A stretch of 64,000 nt of DNA from Clostridiales bacterium VE202-21 (GTDB lineage Bacteria > Bacillota > Clostridia > Lachnospirales > Lachnospiraceae), in the NCBI GenBank assembly GCA_000509105.1, contig BAIF02000033.1, positions 1 to 64,000 of the forward strand, in the 5' to 3' direction. The notes under the pieces were generated by a model that saw nothing but the letters and a program-made list of their open reading frames with translations, was not told the origin of the DNA and searched no databases. The translations under genes were made by a program, and so were the position numbers. Every line of letters starts with the position of its first letter. The first letter of the stretch is position 1. Shown here in pieces: positions 33,516-42,727 of this stretch.

Positions 33516-33983
33516 CTACGAGCCTAAGATCACTTCTTCACAAAGTGAATATTTCACAAACATCTTCCGTAAGTCTTCTGTTTCGAGTTCCATGCACTGG
33601 TGTGTAAATTCTGTGTTCGATACTGCTGCAATTATTTTTTGCAGAATCGAAATCTGTTGGCTGCCTCTGGGAAGTGCCAGATTAAACACGAGTCTGGTAG
33701 ATACAATATCATCTGGCGCATCCATCCGGTAAAAATCTACCGGTTCCTTCAGACGCAGTATACAGACACCAGCTTTTATTACAAATTGGTCATCGGTATG
33801 CGGAATTGCAATCGAGGTATCCATTAAAAGTCCTGTAGGATATGTCTTTTCCCTGTCTATACAGGCCTGTTCAAACCCTTCTTTTACAAACCCATTTTCA
33901 TATAATGTACCTCCGGCAAGATGAATAGCCTGCTCCCAGCTATCCGCTGTTCCATCCACAACTAATATATCTTCTTTCTTCAT
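33516..33983 (-). CDS. PTS EIIA component, galactitol/fructose type
   Basis: A 155-aa phosphocarrier with active site SIAIPHTDD (phospho-His62), the PTS_EIIA type 2 pattern of GatA-like proteins. It is last in the minus-strand operon EIIC-deacetylase-EIIA. The ribosome-site region AAGGACGGGAC before ATG 33983 is tandemly duplicated (33982-34016). Partner EIIB and its HPr and EI are encoded on the other strand at 38799-41191. Confidence 0.9.
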   Translation of the reverse strand: MKKEDILVVDGTADSWEQAIHLAGGTLYENGFVKEGFEQACIDREKTYPTGLLMDTSIAIPHTDDQFVIKAGVCILRLKEPVDFYRMDAPDDIVSTRLVFNLALPRGSQQISILQKIIAAVSNTEFTHQCMELETEDLRKMFVKYSLCEEVILGS

Positions 33984-34016
33984 GTCCCGTCCTTTCTTTA
34001 TGTCCCGTCCTTTCTT
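33982..34016 (-). repeat. 18-bp tandem duplication at the EIIA ribosome-binding region
   Basis: ATGTCCCGTCCTTTCTT occurs twice back to back (33982-33999 and 34000-34016). On the minus strand this gives two consecutive AAGGACGGGAC segments, only the second of which is followed by the ATG. The duplication fills almost the whole gap to the deacetylase gene. Confidence 0.85.
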
Positions 34017-34032
34017 CTTAGCCGGATAACCA

Positions 34033-35172
34033 TCAGATGAATTCCAGTTCGTTTTTCATAACCTTTCCTCTGGCGATAACCAGCTTTACATTCACTCCCT
34101 CATCAAATACAATGAGATCCGCGTCATAACCTATGCCAATCTTTCCTTTTCTGTCTGACACTCCGGCCATTTTAGCAGGATTATACGTCGCCATACGGAC
34201 TGCCTGAAGAAGGGGGATATCCGAACATTTCACGGTCTCTCTCACGATATAATCCATAGGAGCCATTGTCTTAATTGATATCCTGTCTGGCAAATGATTT
34301 GGAACCACCATTTCCTCCCCTTCTTTAAAAGGCTCTTTTTGAACCGCACTGTCCGTGGTAAGATACATACCGCCTGTGCCTTTGAAACGATAGATAAGAT
34401 TCAGCATTTGTCCAGTCAGATGTCTGCCATTTCCGATTACTTCTGCTATAAGTTCCGGTTCCATCAAACAGTCCTCAATTACGCCAGGAAAACGCTCTCC
34501 TGTCTGCTGATCCCGGTAAACACCAGACATTCCTGTATATAAATGTGTGACACAGTCAGCTCCCGCTTCCACACACTCCATAACCTGCTCATATGTGGCA
34601 GGACCACAATGGGAAATCGCAACCTTAATCCCGCTAGAAGTAAAAAATCGTGTAAACTCTGCTGCCCCCTTAAGGGAAGGATCCACGCCGATCTTCCGTA
34701 ATGCAGGAATCTGCTTAATCAAATGTACATATTTATCCGGTGTATACGCGGGAGCTTCTTTTCCCTGATTACAGGGCTCTCCATATATGTAATCCCAATC
34801 CAGGCACTCTGAATGCATACCCAGAATTTCCGGCCCTGAGCTGTCGTTCATAACTTTCCACAATATTTTTCCTAATTCCGGGAGCGGAAACATATGGGAT
34901 GCAAAAACAGAAGTCACACCATGTTCCGCACTCAGCAATAAAGCCTGCCTGATTTTCCCTTCATCTGCTTCACAAAAACTAAAGCCTCCGCCTCCATGTA
35001 TATGTAAATCAATAAACCCAGGCGAAAGATACATTCCTTCTGCATCCACTACTCTTTCTGCCGTACCCAGATTCTCTCCGATTCCTGTGATTTTTCCCTT
35101 TTCGTATGCCACTTCACAATTTTCTATACAGCGAAATGGAGTTATTACTCTTGCATTAATAATTTTTTTCAC
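34033..35172 (-). CDS. N-acetylglucosamine-6-phosphate deacetylase-like amidohydrolase
   Basis: A 379-aa amidohydrolase of the NagA family, which removes acetyl from N-acetylhexosamine 6-phosphates. It has PGFIDLHIHGGGG (His57, His59), SHCGPA (His188), ADCVTHLYTGMSG (His210) and the catalytic Asp274 in LTTDSAV. The usual ILGIHLEGPF metal-ligand motif is altered to ILGMHSECLDW: a Glu (122) remains but the GPF is lost, so substrate specificity may differ from NagA. It lies between EIIC and EIIA genes, so it should act on the PTS-imported sugar phosphate. No deaminase gene (NagB/AgaS) is in the window. Confidence 0.85.
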   Translation of the reverse strand: MKKIINARVITPFRCIENCEVAYEKGKITGIGENLGTAERVVDAEGMYLSPGFIDLHIHGGGGFSFCEADEGKIRQALLLSAEHGVTSVFASHMFPLPELGKILWKVMNDSSGPEILGMHSECLDWDYIYGEPCNQGKEAPAYTPDKYVHLIKQIPALRKIGVDPSLKGAAEFTRFFTSSGIKVAISHCGPATYEQVMECVEAGADCVTHLYTGMSGVYRDQQTGERFPGVIEDCLMEPELIAEVIGNGRHLTGQMLNLIYRFKGTGGMYLTTDSAVQKEPFKEGEEMVVPNHLPDRISIKTMAPMDYIVRETVKCSDIPLLQAVRMATYNPAKMAGVSDRKGKIGIGYDADLIVFDEGVNVKLVIARGKVMKNELEFI

Positions 35173-35216
35173 GAAATAGTTCCTCTTTATGATGTATTGT
35201 TAAATTAGTTACTTTT

Positions 35217-36488
35217 TTATATTCCTAGAAAGAATCTTTTAATTCCGCACATAATGATTGTAAACCAGTCAAGTGCAGGTCCGGAAGTAACGTCTCCTGC
35301 TAAAGACGGGTCTAAGAATTTATATACACTTCCAATTTCCGGAGCCAGATAATTCATCAGTGCCATTATGAAGCATACATAAACCGCTGAACACAACAGT
35401 GAACGGAGAAAATCTTCTTTACAATACATAGTGCAAAAACCGACCATATAAATAATCCCACCCATTAAACCTGTAGGAAAATAAGAGAATCCCGGGACAA
35501 TAAGCGCAAATGCAACAGCAATAGGAAGCATAATGCTGTTAATAGTAATTACAACCGGAGACCCTATTGACATAGCCATATCACATGCGATATAACACTC
35601 TGCATCTTTCCCAATATGTTTTACAGCCCATTTTTGCGCCGCCTGAGTAATCATTCCTAATCCTTCCAGAAAAATTTTCAGTACTTGAGGAATCAACATC
35701 ATACTTCCTGATATTCCCATCCCTATTGCGCAGATTGTTGTCAGATTCTGTCCCGTAATCACTCCCATAAACATGCCGACTATAAGGCCGATTACTGCAG
35801 GCTCACCAACAATCCCAAGTTTTTCCTGTATTGTCTTTGGTGTAATGCTGATTTTATTAATTCCCGGGACGTGATCCAGAATTTTATTAATTAGCCAGCA
35901 TACTGGTCCTGCAAGACTCATATGGGTTGTGTTAGAGGTTGTTGTTCCCTCCATCCCAAGGGCACCTGACCATTTCTTAGCAAACAAATCTCCTAGCCAG
36001 ATTCCCCAGATAAAGTTAGCAAATGCACAGATAACAGCAATCACAAGACTGTCAAACATAACATATGCGAATCCTGATACTACAAGAGGAATGCCATAAT
36101 CCCAAATATTAACCTGCAGCGTCTTAAATACTTTGAACTTTACAAGCAGCAGGCTCAAAATTGCAAATGCCGGAATAAGAAATACAGCAAAAGGTAACGC
36201 AAACGGCAGCGCTGCGGATACAGACCAGGGGATATCCACAATCGTAAATCCGGAACCCTTTGCCGCATAATACTCTGTGACAGGTCCTAATGTCGTAATC
36301 ATATAATTTGTAACCAAACCCACACCAGCGATCCCGATTCCAGCACGGAGGCCAGCTCTTAATGCATCTGCGAATTTCATTCGAAAAAACAAACCAACCA
36401 GGATAAAAATAACTGGGAGGAAAACAGATGCCCCAGAACTATATACTGCTAAAATAGCATCTTTAATACCCGTAATAATAGCATTCAT
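35217..36488 (-). CDS. PTS EIIC permease, galactitol (GatC) type
   Basis: Integral membrane sugar transporter of 423 aa with about ten hydrophobic segments. GatC-family patterns include RAGLRAGIGIAGVGLV near residue 45, FDSLVIAVICAFANFIWGIWLGD, MSLAGPVCWLINKILDHVPGINK and GEPAVIGLIVGMFMG. The start ATG 36488 follows GGAGAA. It is first in the minus-strand operon and divergent from the PRD regulator at 36821. The actual sugar may be an amino sugar or its polyol, given the neighbouring deacetylase. Confidence 0.92.
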   Translation of the reverse strand: MNAIITGIKDAILAVYSSGASVFLPVIFILVGLFFRMKFADALRAGLRAGIGIAGVGLVTNYMITTLGPVTEYYAAKGSGFTIVDIPWSVSAALPFALPFAVFLIPAFAILSLLLVKFKVFKTLQVNIWDYGIPLVVSGFAYVMFDSLVIAVICAFANFIWGIWLGDLFAKKWSGALGMEGTTTSNTTHMSLAGPVCWLINKILDHVPGINKISITPKTIQEKLGIVGEPAVIGLIVGMFMGVITGQNLTTICAIGMGISGSMMLIPQVLKIFLEGLGMITQAAQKWAVKHIGKDAECYIACDMAMSIGSPVVITINSIMLPIAVAFALIVPGFSYFPTGLMGGIIYMVGFCTMYCKEDFLRSLLCSAVYVCFIMALMNYLAPEIGSVYKFLDPSLAGDVTSGPALDWFTIIMCGIKRFFLGI

Positions 36489-36820
36489 TTTAAATTCTCC
36501 TTTTCTCTTTTAAAATTTTTCGGAAATTTTGCTTGGGCATTTCTGACGGGCCCTGCTAAAAAGTGCACATTAACATACAAAATTTTGTCCCTTATTTTGT
36601 TAAATATATACTAACATTACCAAAATGTAAACACTTTCGCATGTCATGTCTTTTTCAAAATTTTTGAAATTTTTTGAACAACAAAATGACGTTTTTTACT
36701 TTTGTTTTTGTTGAAATCGTAAAATTATTATGTTAGCATTTTATTAAATTCACAATAAAACATTGATTTTTTGCAATTTTTTATGGAAAACTTATCCAAA
36801 CAAAGAGAGGGGTGGAATTC
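36489..36820. promoter_or_regulatory. Divergent, very AT-rich promoter region of module B
   Basis: This 332-bp gap separates the two divergent module-B operons. It contains no gene. A spaced inverted pair, CTAACAT at 36611-36617 and ATGTTAG at 36730-36736, lies symmetrically in it, and ACAAAATTTTGT is a short palindrome near 36579. A shared regulator site for the PRD protein is likely here, but no binding consensus is known to me. Confidence 0.5.
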
Positions 36821-38776
36821 ATGAAAGGTCGAAGCGTAGAAATTCTGCAGAATCTGTTTCTTTCTGAAAATCCAGAGTACAGCATCCGGGATTTTTCACA
36901 GAAATATGGTGTATCCGAACGCAGCATCTATAATGACATTAATGAAATTAATGAAGTGCTTTATAGTATGGATTTAAAGAAAATACATACAGACAATGCT
37001 GGCAGCATAGTAATTGATCCTTCTACAAATACTGCAAAAATACTTCAGTATCTAAAAACAATTAATACCTATGAGTATCATCTGTCTGCTAAAGAACGCC
37101 GCCTGCTTCTGCTGTTAAAACTTTTATCATCTGATACGCCGTTGACTGTACATCAATTGACACAGCTCCTGTTCGTATCCAGAACCACTATTTACTATGA
37201 TTTAAACCAACTCAAAGAAAGAATCAGTAAATTTGAAGCAACGATTTCTTTTTCTTCTGATACTGGAATTTTTATCCTGTGTGACGAAAAGCAGACCAGA
37301 AATCTTATCGCAGATGTATTAGTCCATGCAATCGGGCAGATAAACAATCTAACCACATTTCAGCAGATGCTGTTAAATGAAGTAGCCCGCAGTATTTCTC
37401 TTGAAAGTATAGCAGAAATTACTCATATTGCTGAACTCACTGTTTCTTCCTCATTGACAGAGTATTCGTTCACAAAGGTCTGTCTGAACCTTTTTATTGC
37501 AGCCAACCGCTATGTACGCGGTAAATGCCTCACACAATTTGCAGCAGGTGATGACTTTATTGAAAATAATATTGAGTATAAATTTACGTCCTTTATTTTT
37601 AAAGAACTGGGTATTATTTCTATTGCAGAGATCCAGTCCATGACGCAAGACCTCATGACGCATCAGATATTTACGGAGAAACCCTCCGCTTTTATGATTG
37701 ACTTATATACTGTCATTGCAGACTTTTTATACAAAATATCAAACGTTGTAGGCGTTCCACTTTGCAATGAAACCGAATCTTTTGCATTTTTAGTAAATCA
37801 TTTTGAAAACATGATGAATTCCGGACGGACGAACACTTCTGCGTTATGTACCTCCAGCCCGCAAAAGAAGCATGATTTTGCCGGTCAGTATTCCATTATT
37901 TTTGACGCTGTAAAAAGAAACATTTTATATTTAGAAGACTATTTTCATCACACCTACAGTGAAGATGATATCTTTTATATCACCATGCATATCTGTGCTG
38001 CGTATGAAAGGAATTTGGTAAAAAAGCCAAAATTAAATATTTGTATTATTGCACCAGGCAGCATGGCAACAGCACAAATGCTTGCAGCACAAATTGAATC
38101 CCGCTTTAATTTGCGTGTTCAAGGTGCATTTGACCGCAGCAAGATAAACAAGCTTGTATTTGAGCAGATTGATTTCATAATTTCAACACAAAAACTGCCG
38201 GATATTCAGATACCTACAGTAGTTGTTAATTCAATCCTGAACATCAATGATTATGAAAAAATACTTACTATGACAAATAAGATCTACCGTCAAATGAAGC
38301 CGGCTTCCAATGAAGTCAGCACAGGAGTTAATTTCTTGCATTCTCTGACAGATCCATCCCGGCTTTGTCTGAATGCTTCGGCCAGTTCCTGGGAAGAAGC
38401 AATCCGGACAGGCGGGCAGCTGCTTTTGGAGCATGGTGATATTACAGAATCATACATAACCGCAATGATAAATACATTACAAGAATTTGGACCTTATTAC
38501 TCTGTCATGCCCCACCTTGTTTTTGCTCATTCAGCGCCAAAATCTGGAGCACTCAATTCGGGCTTAAGTCTGGTGATCTATAAAAATGGAGTACCTTTTG
38601 GGCTTGAAGAACATGACCCAATCCATCTATTGTTTACAGTTTCCGAAAGAGACTCAAAAAAGTATCTGGAAACATTTACAAAGGTAATTTCAATTGCCAA
38701 AGATCCAAAAACATGGGAACAACTTATGAATGCAAAAAGTGAGATGGAAATATACCAGATCCTTATTCATGCATAA
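36821..38776 (+). CDS. PRD-domain transcriptional regulator with EIIA-like domain (module B)
   Basis: A 651-aa regulator of the BglG/LicR/MtlR type. The N-terminus carries helix-turn-helix segments (YSIRDFSQKYGVSERSIYND; LTVHQLTQLLFVSRTTIYYD). Two PRD regions follow (second with YITMHICAAYERN), then an EIIB-like stretch and a C-terminal EIIA-like domain with His in LVFAHSAPKSG. GAGGGGTGG precedes ATG 36821. It is divergent from the GatC-type gene and followed at 22 bp by EIIB, so it probably controls both operons in response to the phosphorylation state of this PTS. Confidence 0.9.
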   Translation: MKGRSVEILQNLFLSENPEYSIRDFSQKYGVSERSIYNDINEINEVLYSMDLKKIHTDNAGSIVIDPSTNTAKILQYLKTINTYEYHLSAKERRLLLLLKLLSSDTPLTVHQLTQLLFVSRTTIYYDLNQLKERISKFEATISFSSDTGIFILCDEKQTRNLIADVLVHAIGQINNLTTFQQMLLNEVARSISLESIAEITHIAELTVSSSLTEYSFTKVCLNLFIAANRYVRGKCLTQFAAGDDFIENNIEYKFTSFIFKELGIISIAEIQSMTQDLMTHQIFTEKPSAFMIDLYTVIADFLYKISNVVGVPLCNETESFAFLVNHFENMMNSGRTNTSALCTSSPQKKHDFAGQYSIIFDAVKRNILYLEDYFHHTYSEDDIFYITMHICAAYERNLVKKPKLNICIIAPGSMATAQMLAAQIESRFNLRVQGAFDRSKINKLVFEQIDFIISTQKLPDIQIPTVVVNSILNINDYEKILTMTNKIYRQMKPASNEVSTGVNFLHSLTDPSRLCLNASASSWEEAIRTGGQLLLEHGDITESYITAMINTLQEFGPYYSVMPHLVFAHSAPKSGALNSGLSLVIYKNGVPFGLEEHDPIHLLFTVSERDSKKYLETFTKVISIAKDPKTWEQLMNAKSEMEIYQILIHA

Positions 38777-38798
38777 CAAAAAAAGGAGATCAAACATT

Positions 38799-39113
38799 AT
38801 GAAAAGAACACTGAAAATCATCATCGCATGCGGCAGTGGATGCTGTACATCAACGCTTTGCAAAAACATCATTAGTGAACTGGCACAGTCAGAGAAGATT
38901 CCGGCTGAAGTCTCAACCTGCAGTTCCATGGAACTGCCAGCCATGTCTCAAAACTATGACGTACAGTTTACAACTATGCCTTACAAGTTTCCGGAAGGAA
39001 CCAGATATTGCCTGAATGTATTTCCACTTGTAACCGGTATGAATGCCGAAAAATGTACCGAGCAGATTCGTGTAATTTTAAGAGAAGCATACCAAAATGA
39101 AGGCGAAGATTAA
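38799..39113 (+). CDS. PTS EIIB component, galactitol (GatB) type
   Basis: A 104-aa cytoplasmic subunit with phospho-Cys11 in IIACGSGCCTST, the GatB-type loop. AAAAGGAG precedes ATG 38799; upstream in-frame starts overlap the regulator gene and lack a ribosome site. It should work with EIIA (33516) and EIIC (35217) on the opposite strand. HPr follows after 13 bp. Confidence 0.92.
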   Translation: MKRTLKIIIACGSGCCTSTLCKNIISELAQSEKIPAEVSTCSSMELPAMSQNYDVQFTTMPYKFPEGTRYCLNVFPLVTGMNAEKCTEQIRVILREAYQNEGED

Positions 39114-39126
39114 AGGAGATTGTAAC

Positions 39127-39387
39127 ATGTACAGAAAAGAATTAACGATCCAAAATGAAACAGGGCTTCATGCGAGGCCTGCATCTGATTTTGCCGCACT
39201 TTGCCACAATATCAGCAGCGATATCCGTCTGATTACAGGAACCGCTGTTGTAAACCCCAAAAGTATCATTAGTATTCTGGCCAGCGGTCTTTCACAAGGA
39301 GCCAGGTTCACTTTAGAAATAGAAGGCCCGGATGAAGAAGAGGCCGGAGAGAAAATTGTCCGATTTATTGAAGAGCTAAAAGATTGA
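39127..39387 (+). CDS. HPr phosphocarrier protein, dedicated to module B
   Basis: An 86-aa HPr with both key sites: phospho-His15 in TGLHARPAS and the HPr-kinase target Ser46 in NPKSIISI. AAAGGAG lies 9 nt before ATG 39127. Being placed between EIIB and EI suggests a private phosphoryl chain for this PTS, in contrast to the usual single genomic ptsHI. The Ser46 region reads NPKSIISIL rather than NAKSIMGVM, so regulatory phosphorylation may be altered. Confidence 0.95.
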   Translation: MYRKELTIQNETGLHARPASDFAALCHNISSDIRLITGTAVVNPKSIISILASGLSQGARFTLEIEGPDEEEAGEKIVRFIEELKD

Positions 39388-39445
39388 TGCAGCTGTCCAT
39401 AACCTTTTACAGTTACAGAATCATTATTTGAATGAGGTGAATAGA

Positions 39446-41191
39446 ATGCAGTCAATCAAAGGACTAACCGGGACACGGGGACAGGCTTGCGGAATTATTG
39501 TTACTATACAAAATGCGATACAGGAATTGAAATGTATTCACATATCAGAATCTGAAATTGCAGCCGAAGAGAAAAAATTAAATGATGCCAGAAAAAGTTA
39601 TCAGGCGGAGCTGTCCCAGCTTTATGAAAAAACCCGACAGGAAATCGGTGAAAATGAAGCCGCTATTTTCCGGGCATATCTTGAAATGGTAAACGATGAT
39701 GTATTTTTTGATAATCCGCTTAAAAGGATGAAAGAAGAACTCATAAACATTGAGTATACATTAAATGAAGAAAAAAATCAGACTATGCAGATGTTTCTCG
39801 GGCTGGATGACCTTTATATGAAAGAACGCGGGAGTGATATTGAGAATGTATGTAATGCTTTAATTGACAAAATGCTGGGCAGCACATCCCCTATTGACAA
39901 GCTTTCACACATGGATCAGCCATTTATCATTATTGCTGAGGACCTTGCCCCAGCAGATACTGTGCGTTTGGACAAAACCTGGCTTCGGGGCTTCATCACA
40001 GAAAAGGGCGGACAAACTTCCCACACTGTAATTTTAGCAAAAACGCTTGGCATTCCAGCCATTGTCGGTGCCAAAGGCGCACTTTCCCATGCTGACTCAG
40101 GCAAATCTGTATGGATGAATGGTGAGACCGGGGAAGTTGTCTTTGAACCGGATCAAAGTATTATACGGAAATATAAAGAAAATATGGAAGCAGAAAAGAA
40201 CAGAAAAGCACTGCTTCGTGAGGTTGAGAAAGAAAAAGCTTTTACATTAAACGGCCAGTACATAAAAATCTGCGTAAATGCTGGTCAAAAGGACGATATC
40301 AACTCAATAGACATATCAGCTTATGACGGAATAGGACTATTCCGTACGGAATTTCTTTATATGGCTGAATCAGATTATCCTACCGAAGAAACACAGTTTC
40401 AGATATACAAGAATCTGGCCAAAAAAACTGGGGGGAAAGAAACCATCATACGCACGCTTGATATTGGCGGTGATAAGAGCATTGATTATATGCAGCTGCC
40501 CGAAGAATCCAATCCTTTTCTCGGATATCGTGCTATCCGGATTTGTCTGGACAGAAAAGACATATTTAAAACTCAGCTGCGTGCTATTTTAAGAGCATCT
40601 GTTTATGGTCATTTGTCCATTATGTTTCCAATGATTGTAAACTTGACTGAACTGCGGCAAGCCAGACATCTTACTGAAGTATGTATGCAGGAACTGGCCA
40701 GAGAAAACATACCTTATGATGGTTCTATCCGGATAGGAATCATGATCGAAACTCCTGCTGCAGTCCTTATCAGCGATATTCTAGCCAGAGAGGCAGACTT
40801 CTTCAGCATTGGAACTAACGATTTAATCCAGTATATTACTGCTTCCGATCGTATGAATGAAAAGACTCAATACCTATATTCTGTCTGCTGCCCTTCTGTC
40901 CTCCGTGCTATACGCAAGGTGGTACAAGATGCACATGCCGCTGGAATTCAGGTCGGAATTTGTGGAGAAGCTGCCTCTGATGAAAGAATGGTTCCTATAT
41001 GGGTCAGCCTTGGAATTGATGAATTGAGCATGGTTTCTTCACAAACAGCAGCCATTAAATATATTATACGCAATCTTACTGGGAAAAAGGCAGATGCCAT
41101 TAAAGAAAGAGTTTTTCAAATGGATACCGTACAGGAGATAGAAATGTATCTCGATGAATGCATAAAAGAATATCAAGAGAACCTTTGTTAA
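39446..41191 (+). CDS. PTS enzyme I (PEP-protein phosphotransferase)
   Basis: A 581-aa enzyme I that takes phosphate from PEP and gives it to HPr. The phospho-His193 motif is GGQTSHTVILAKTLGIPAIVG. The C-terminal PEP-binding barrel has GIGLFRTEFLYM, NPFLGYRAIRICL, IMIETPAAVLI, IGTNDLIQY, and VGICGEAASDE with the active Cys region. The start is ATG 39446 after TGAGGTGAA; an in-frame TTG lies 18 bp upstream. Length and motifs are complete, so it should be active. It ends the plus-strand operon ahead of the terminator at 41367. Confidence 0.95.
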   Translation: MQSIKGLTGTRGQACGIIVTIQNAIQELKCIHISESEIAAEEKKLNDARKSYQAELSQLYEKTRQEIGENEAAIFRAYLEMVNDDVFFDNPLKRMKEELINIEYTLNEEKNQTMQMFLGLDDLYMKERGSDIENVCNALIDKMLGSTSPIDKLSHMDQPFIIIAEDLAPADTVRLDKTWLRGFITEKGGQTSHTVILAKTLGIPAIVGAKGALSHADSGKSVWMNGETGEVVFEPDQSIIRKYKENMEAEKNRKALLREVEKEKAFTLNGQYIKICVNAGQKDDINSIDISAYDGIGLFRTEFLYMAESDYPTEETQFQIYKNLAKKTGGKETIIRTLDIGGDKSIDYMQLPEESNPFLGYRAIRICLDRKDIFKTQLRAILRASVYGHLSIMFPMIVNLTELRQARHLTEVCMQELARENIPYDGSIRIGIMIETPAAVLISDILAREADFFSIGTNDLIQYITASDRMNEKTQYLYSVCCPSVLRAIRKVVQDAHAAGIQVGICGEAASDERMVPIWVSLGIDELSMVSSQTAAIKYIIRNLTGKKADAIKERVFQMDTVQEIEMYLDECIKEYQENLC

Positions 41192-41366
41192 AGTATGATC
41201 AATAAAAGAGAGATTGGAGGATCTGAAAAATAGATTACCCAAAAAGTATCCCTAAGTAATCAATACTTAGCGGCATTGAAATTTCCAGTGGGGATATGTT
41301 TTCCAGGCTTTTCTTTTTGATTTTCTCGAGCCTTACAGTTAAGGATTACGACCTACATGAGGACGC

Positions 41367-41410
41367 GCCTACCCCGTTTTTGGCCGGACAGGGTAGGCAT
41401 TTTTATTTTC
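41367..41410 (+). terminator. Terminator after enzyme I
   Basis: GCCTACCC (41367-41374) and GGGTAGGC (41391-41398) form an 8-bp GC-rich stem followed by ATTTTTATTTT. It lies about 175 bp after the enzyme I stop. Confidence 0.85.
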
Positions 41411-41727
41411 GCTTGATTCAACAATAAACAAAAAAGTGCTTCTGGAATGGATCAATATTTTATTGAATATCCTTTAAAACTGGATTATACTATGAAGAGT
41501 AAAATTGACAAATAGGTATTGTCTTATTTGTTTCATTTAAAAATTAAAAAGGAAAAATCTAACGATACCTATGCGAAGCGTAAAACACAGCTCTTTGGGT
41601 AGCAGAACCTAGCGGTTACGATTACAATCAGGATGAAGGCAAAGCTGCAAGAGCATTTTTAGTACATATAAGAAATCTGCCCCCGGACTCAACAGAAATA
41701 GAGTGACTAATCAAAGCGAGAATAATA
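41411..41727. other. Non-coding AT-rich stretch with a short coding remnant
   Basis: Most of this interval shows nothing recognisable. At 41599-41706 one plus-strand frame reads VAEPSGYDYNQDEGKAARAF then LVHIRNLPPDSTEIE to a stop, which looks protein-like but has no start codon in frame. A shifted ATG at 41570 (MRSVKHSSLGSRT) may be its displaced beginning. I do not recognise the family; I read it as gene debris. Confidence 0.35.
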
Positions 41728-42375
41728 ATGATAAAAACAAAAAACATTATAAACAGAGAAGACATGTTGGAACTAACCAGACGTATGACCCTCACCCGTA
41801 ATTCTGTTACAAGAATTGCCGGGTGCTATGCAGACAGAGAAGGAATATTCGACGGAAGTTTTAATATAAATTTTTTAAAACTGTCCCCAGCGGAGCGGAC
41901 AAATAAGCTGGCGCTGGCGAAGGCAATTCCTTACTCGCCTACGAATGTAAATCTGAGAAAATATGAATTTCCGCAAGAACAGCAAAAACCTGGCAGTATG
42001 TGGCAGATGCTTATGGCAATAAAAGAATGCGGGTTGAAAAATGATGCCCTGCTGGACACATTTTATGAAACTGTGATGGAACAATACCATGCCAAATCAG
42101 ATTACGCTGTTCTATTATTTCATGACCGCTATGACATACCGGCAAAGGCATCTGATCATGAACGCTTATGGGAGTCTGAGGAAGTATTTGAATATATTAT
42201 CTGCGCTGTATGCCCGCTTCTTGGGGAATATAATCCCGGGAATCCGGAGTGCGGCTTCTTATTCCCTGCGTTTACAGACAGATGTGGGGATCTGAATCAT
42301 ATCGATGTGTTCCAGGCGGACGCAGACCGCCCGCATGATGAAATTCTGGAGCTGCTGGGGGTACATTTATTTTAG
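41728..42375 (+). pseudogene. DUF4317-like protein, shortened
   Basis: The 215-aa frame resembles DUF4317 proteins of Lachnospiraceae: N-terminal MLELTRRMTLTRNSVTRIAGCYAD, middle DTFYETVMEQYHAKSDYAVLLF and HDRYDIPAKASD, then EYIICAVCPL and CGFLFPAFTDRCGD. As I recall the family it is about 370-390 aa, so the C-terminal half is missing and part of the centre (between CPL and GFLFPAF) looks deleted. After the stop another frame reads LLNEGDDPDVDQYCECYMQQ to about 42478, probably more of the lost tail. The function of the family is unknown. Confidence 0.6.
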
Positions 42376-42507
42376 TATACACAATTTGTTAAATGAAGGA
42401 GATGATCCCGATGTAGATCAGTACTGCGAATGTTATATGCAGCAGGAAGCAGATGGATATGTGGGAACTTTGTACTGAACAGACATGTTTTAAGTCCTTT
42501 ACTAAAG

Positions 42508-42578
42508 AATAGGAATATGCCGTGGAATTGAGTGCTTTCCAGCACGTGATTTTTCACGGCATATTCCTATTTTTTTAA
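42508..42578. terminator. Strong bidirectional terminator at the end of the AT-rich region
   Basis: AATAGGAATATGCCGTG (42508-42524) and its perfect inverse (42555-42571) form a 17-bp stem flanked by A- and T-runs, with a smaller AGTGCT/AGCAC stem inside the loop. The rest of the gap 42376-42794 is AT-rich and gene-free apart from the promoter at 42728. Confidence 0.85.
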
Positions 42579-42727
42579 TGACGCTTATTTTTGGCTGTAA
42601 AAGTGCCTTGTACCCATAATTTGTGCGTTTTTATAGAAAAATAATAGGATTTCAGCATTCAATTGTATCGAAAACAATAATAATATGGGGTAAAAATACT
42701 AAAAATAACCGATATAGAATTTAAATA

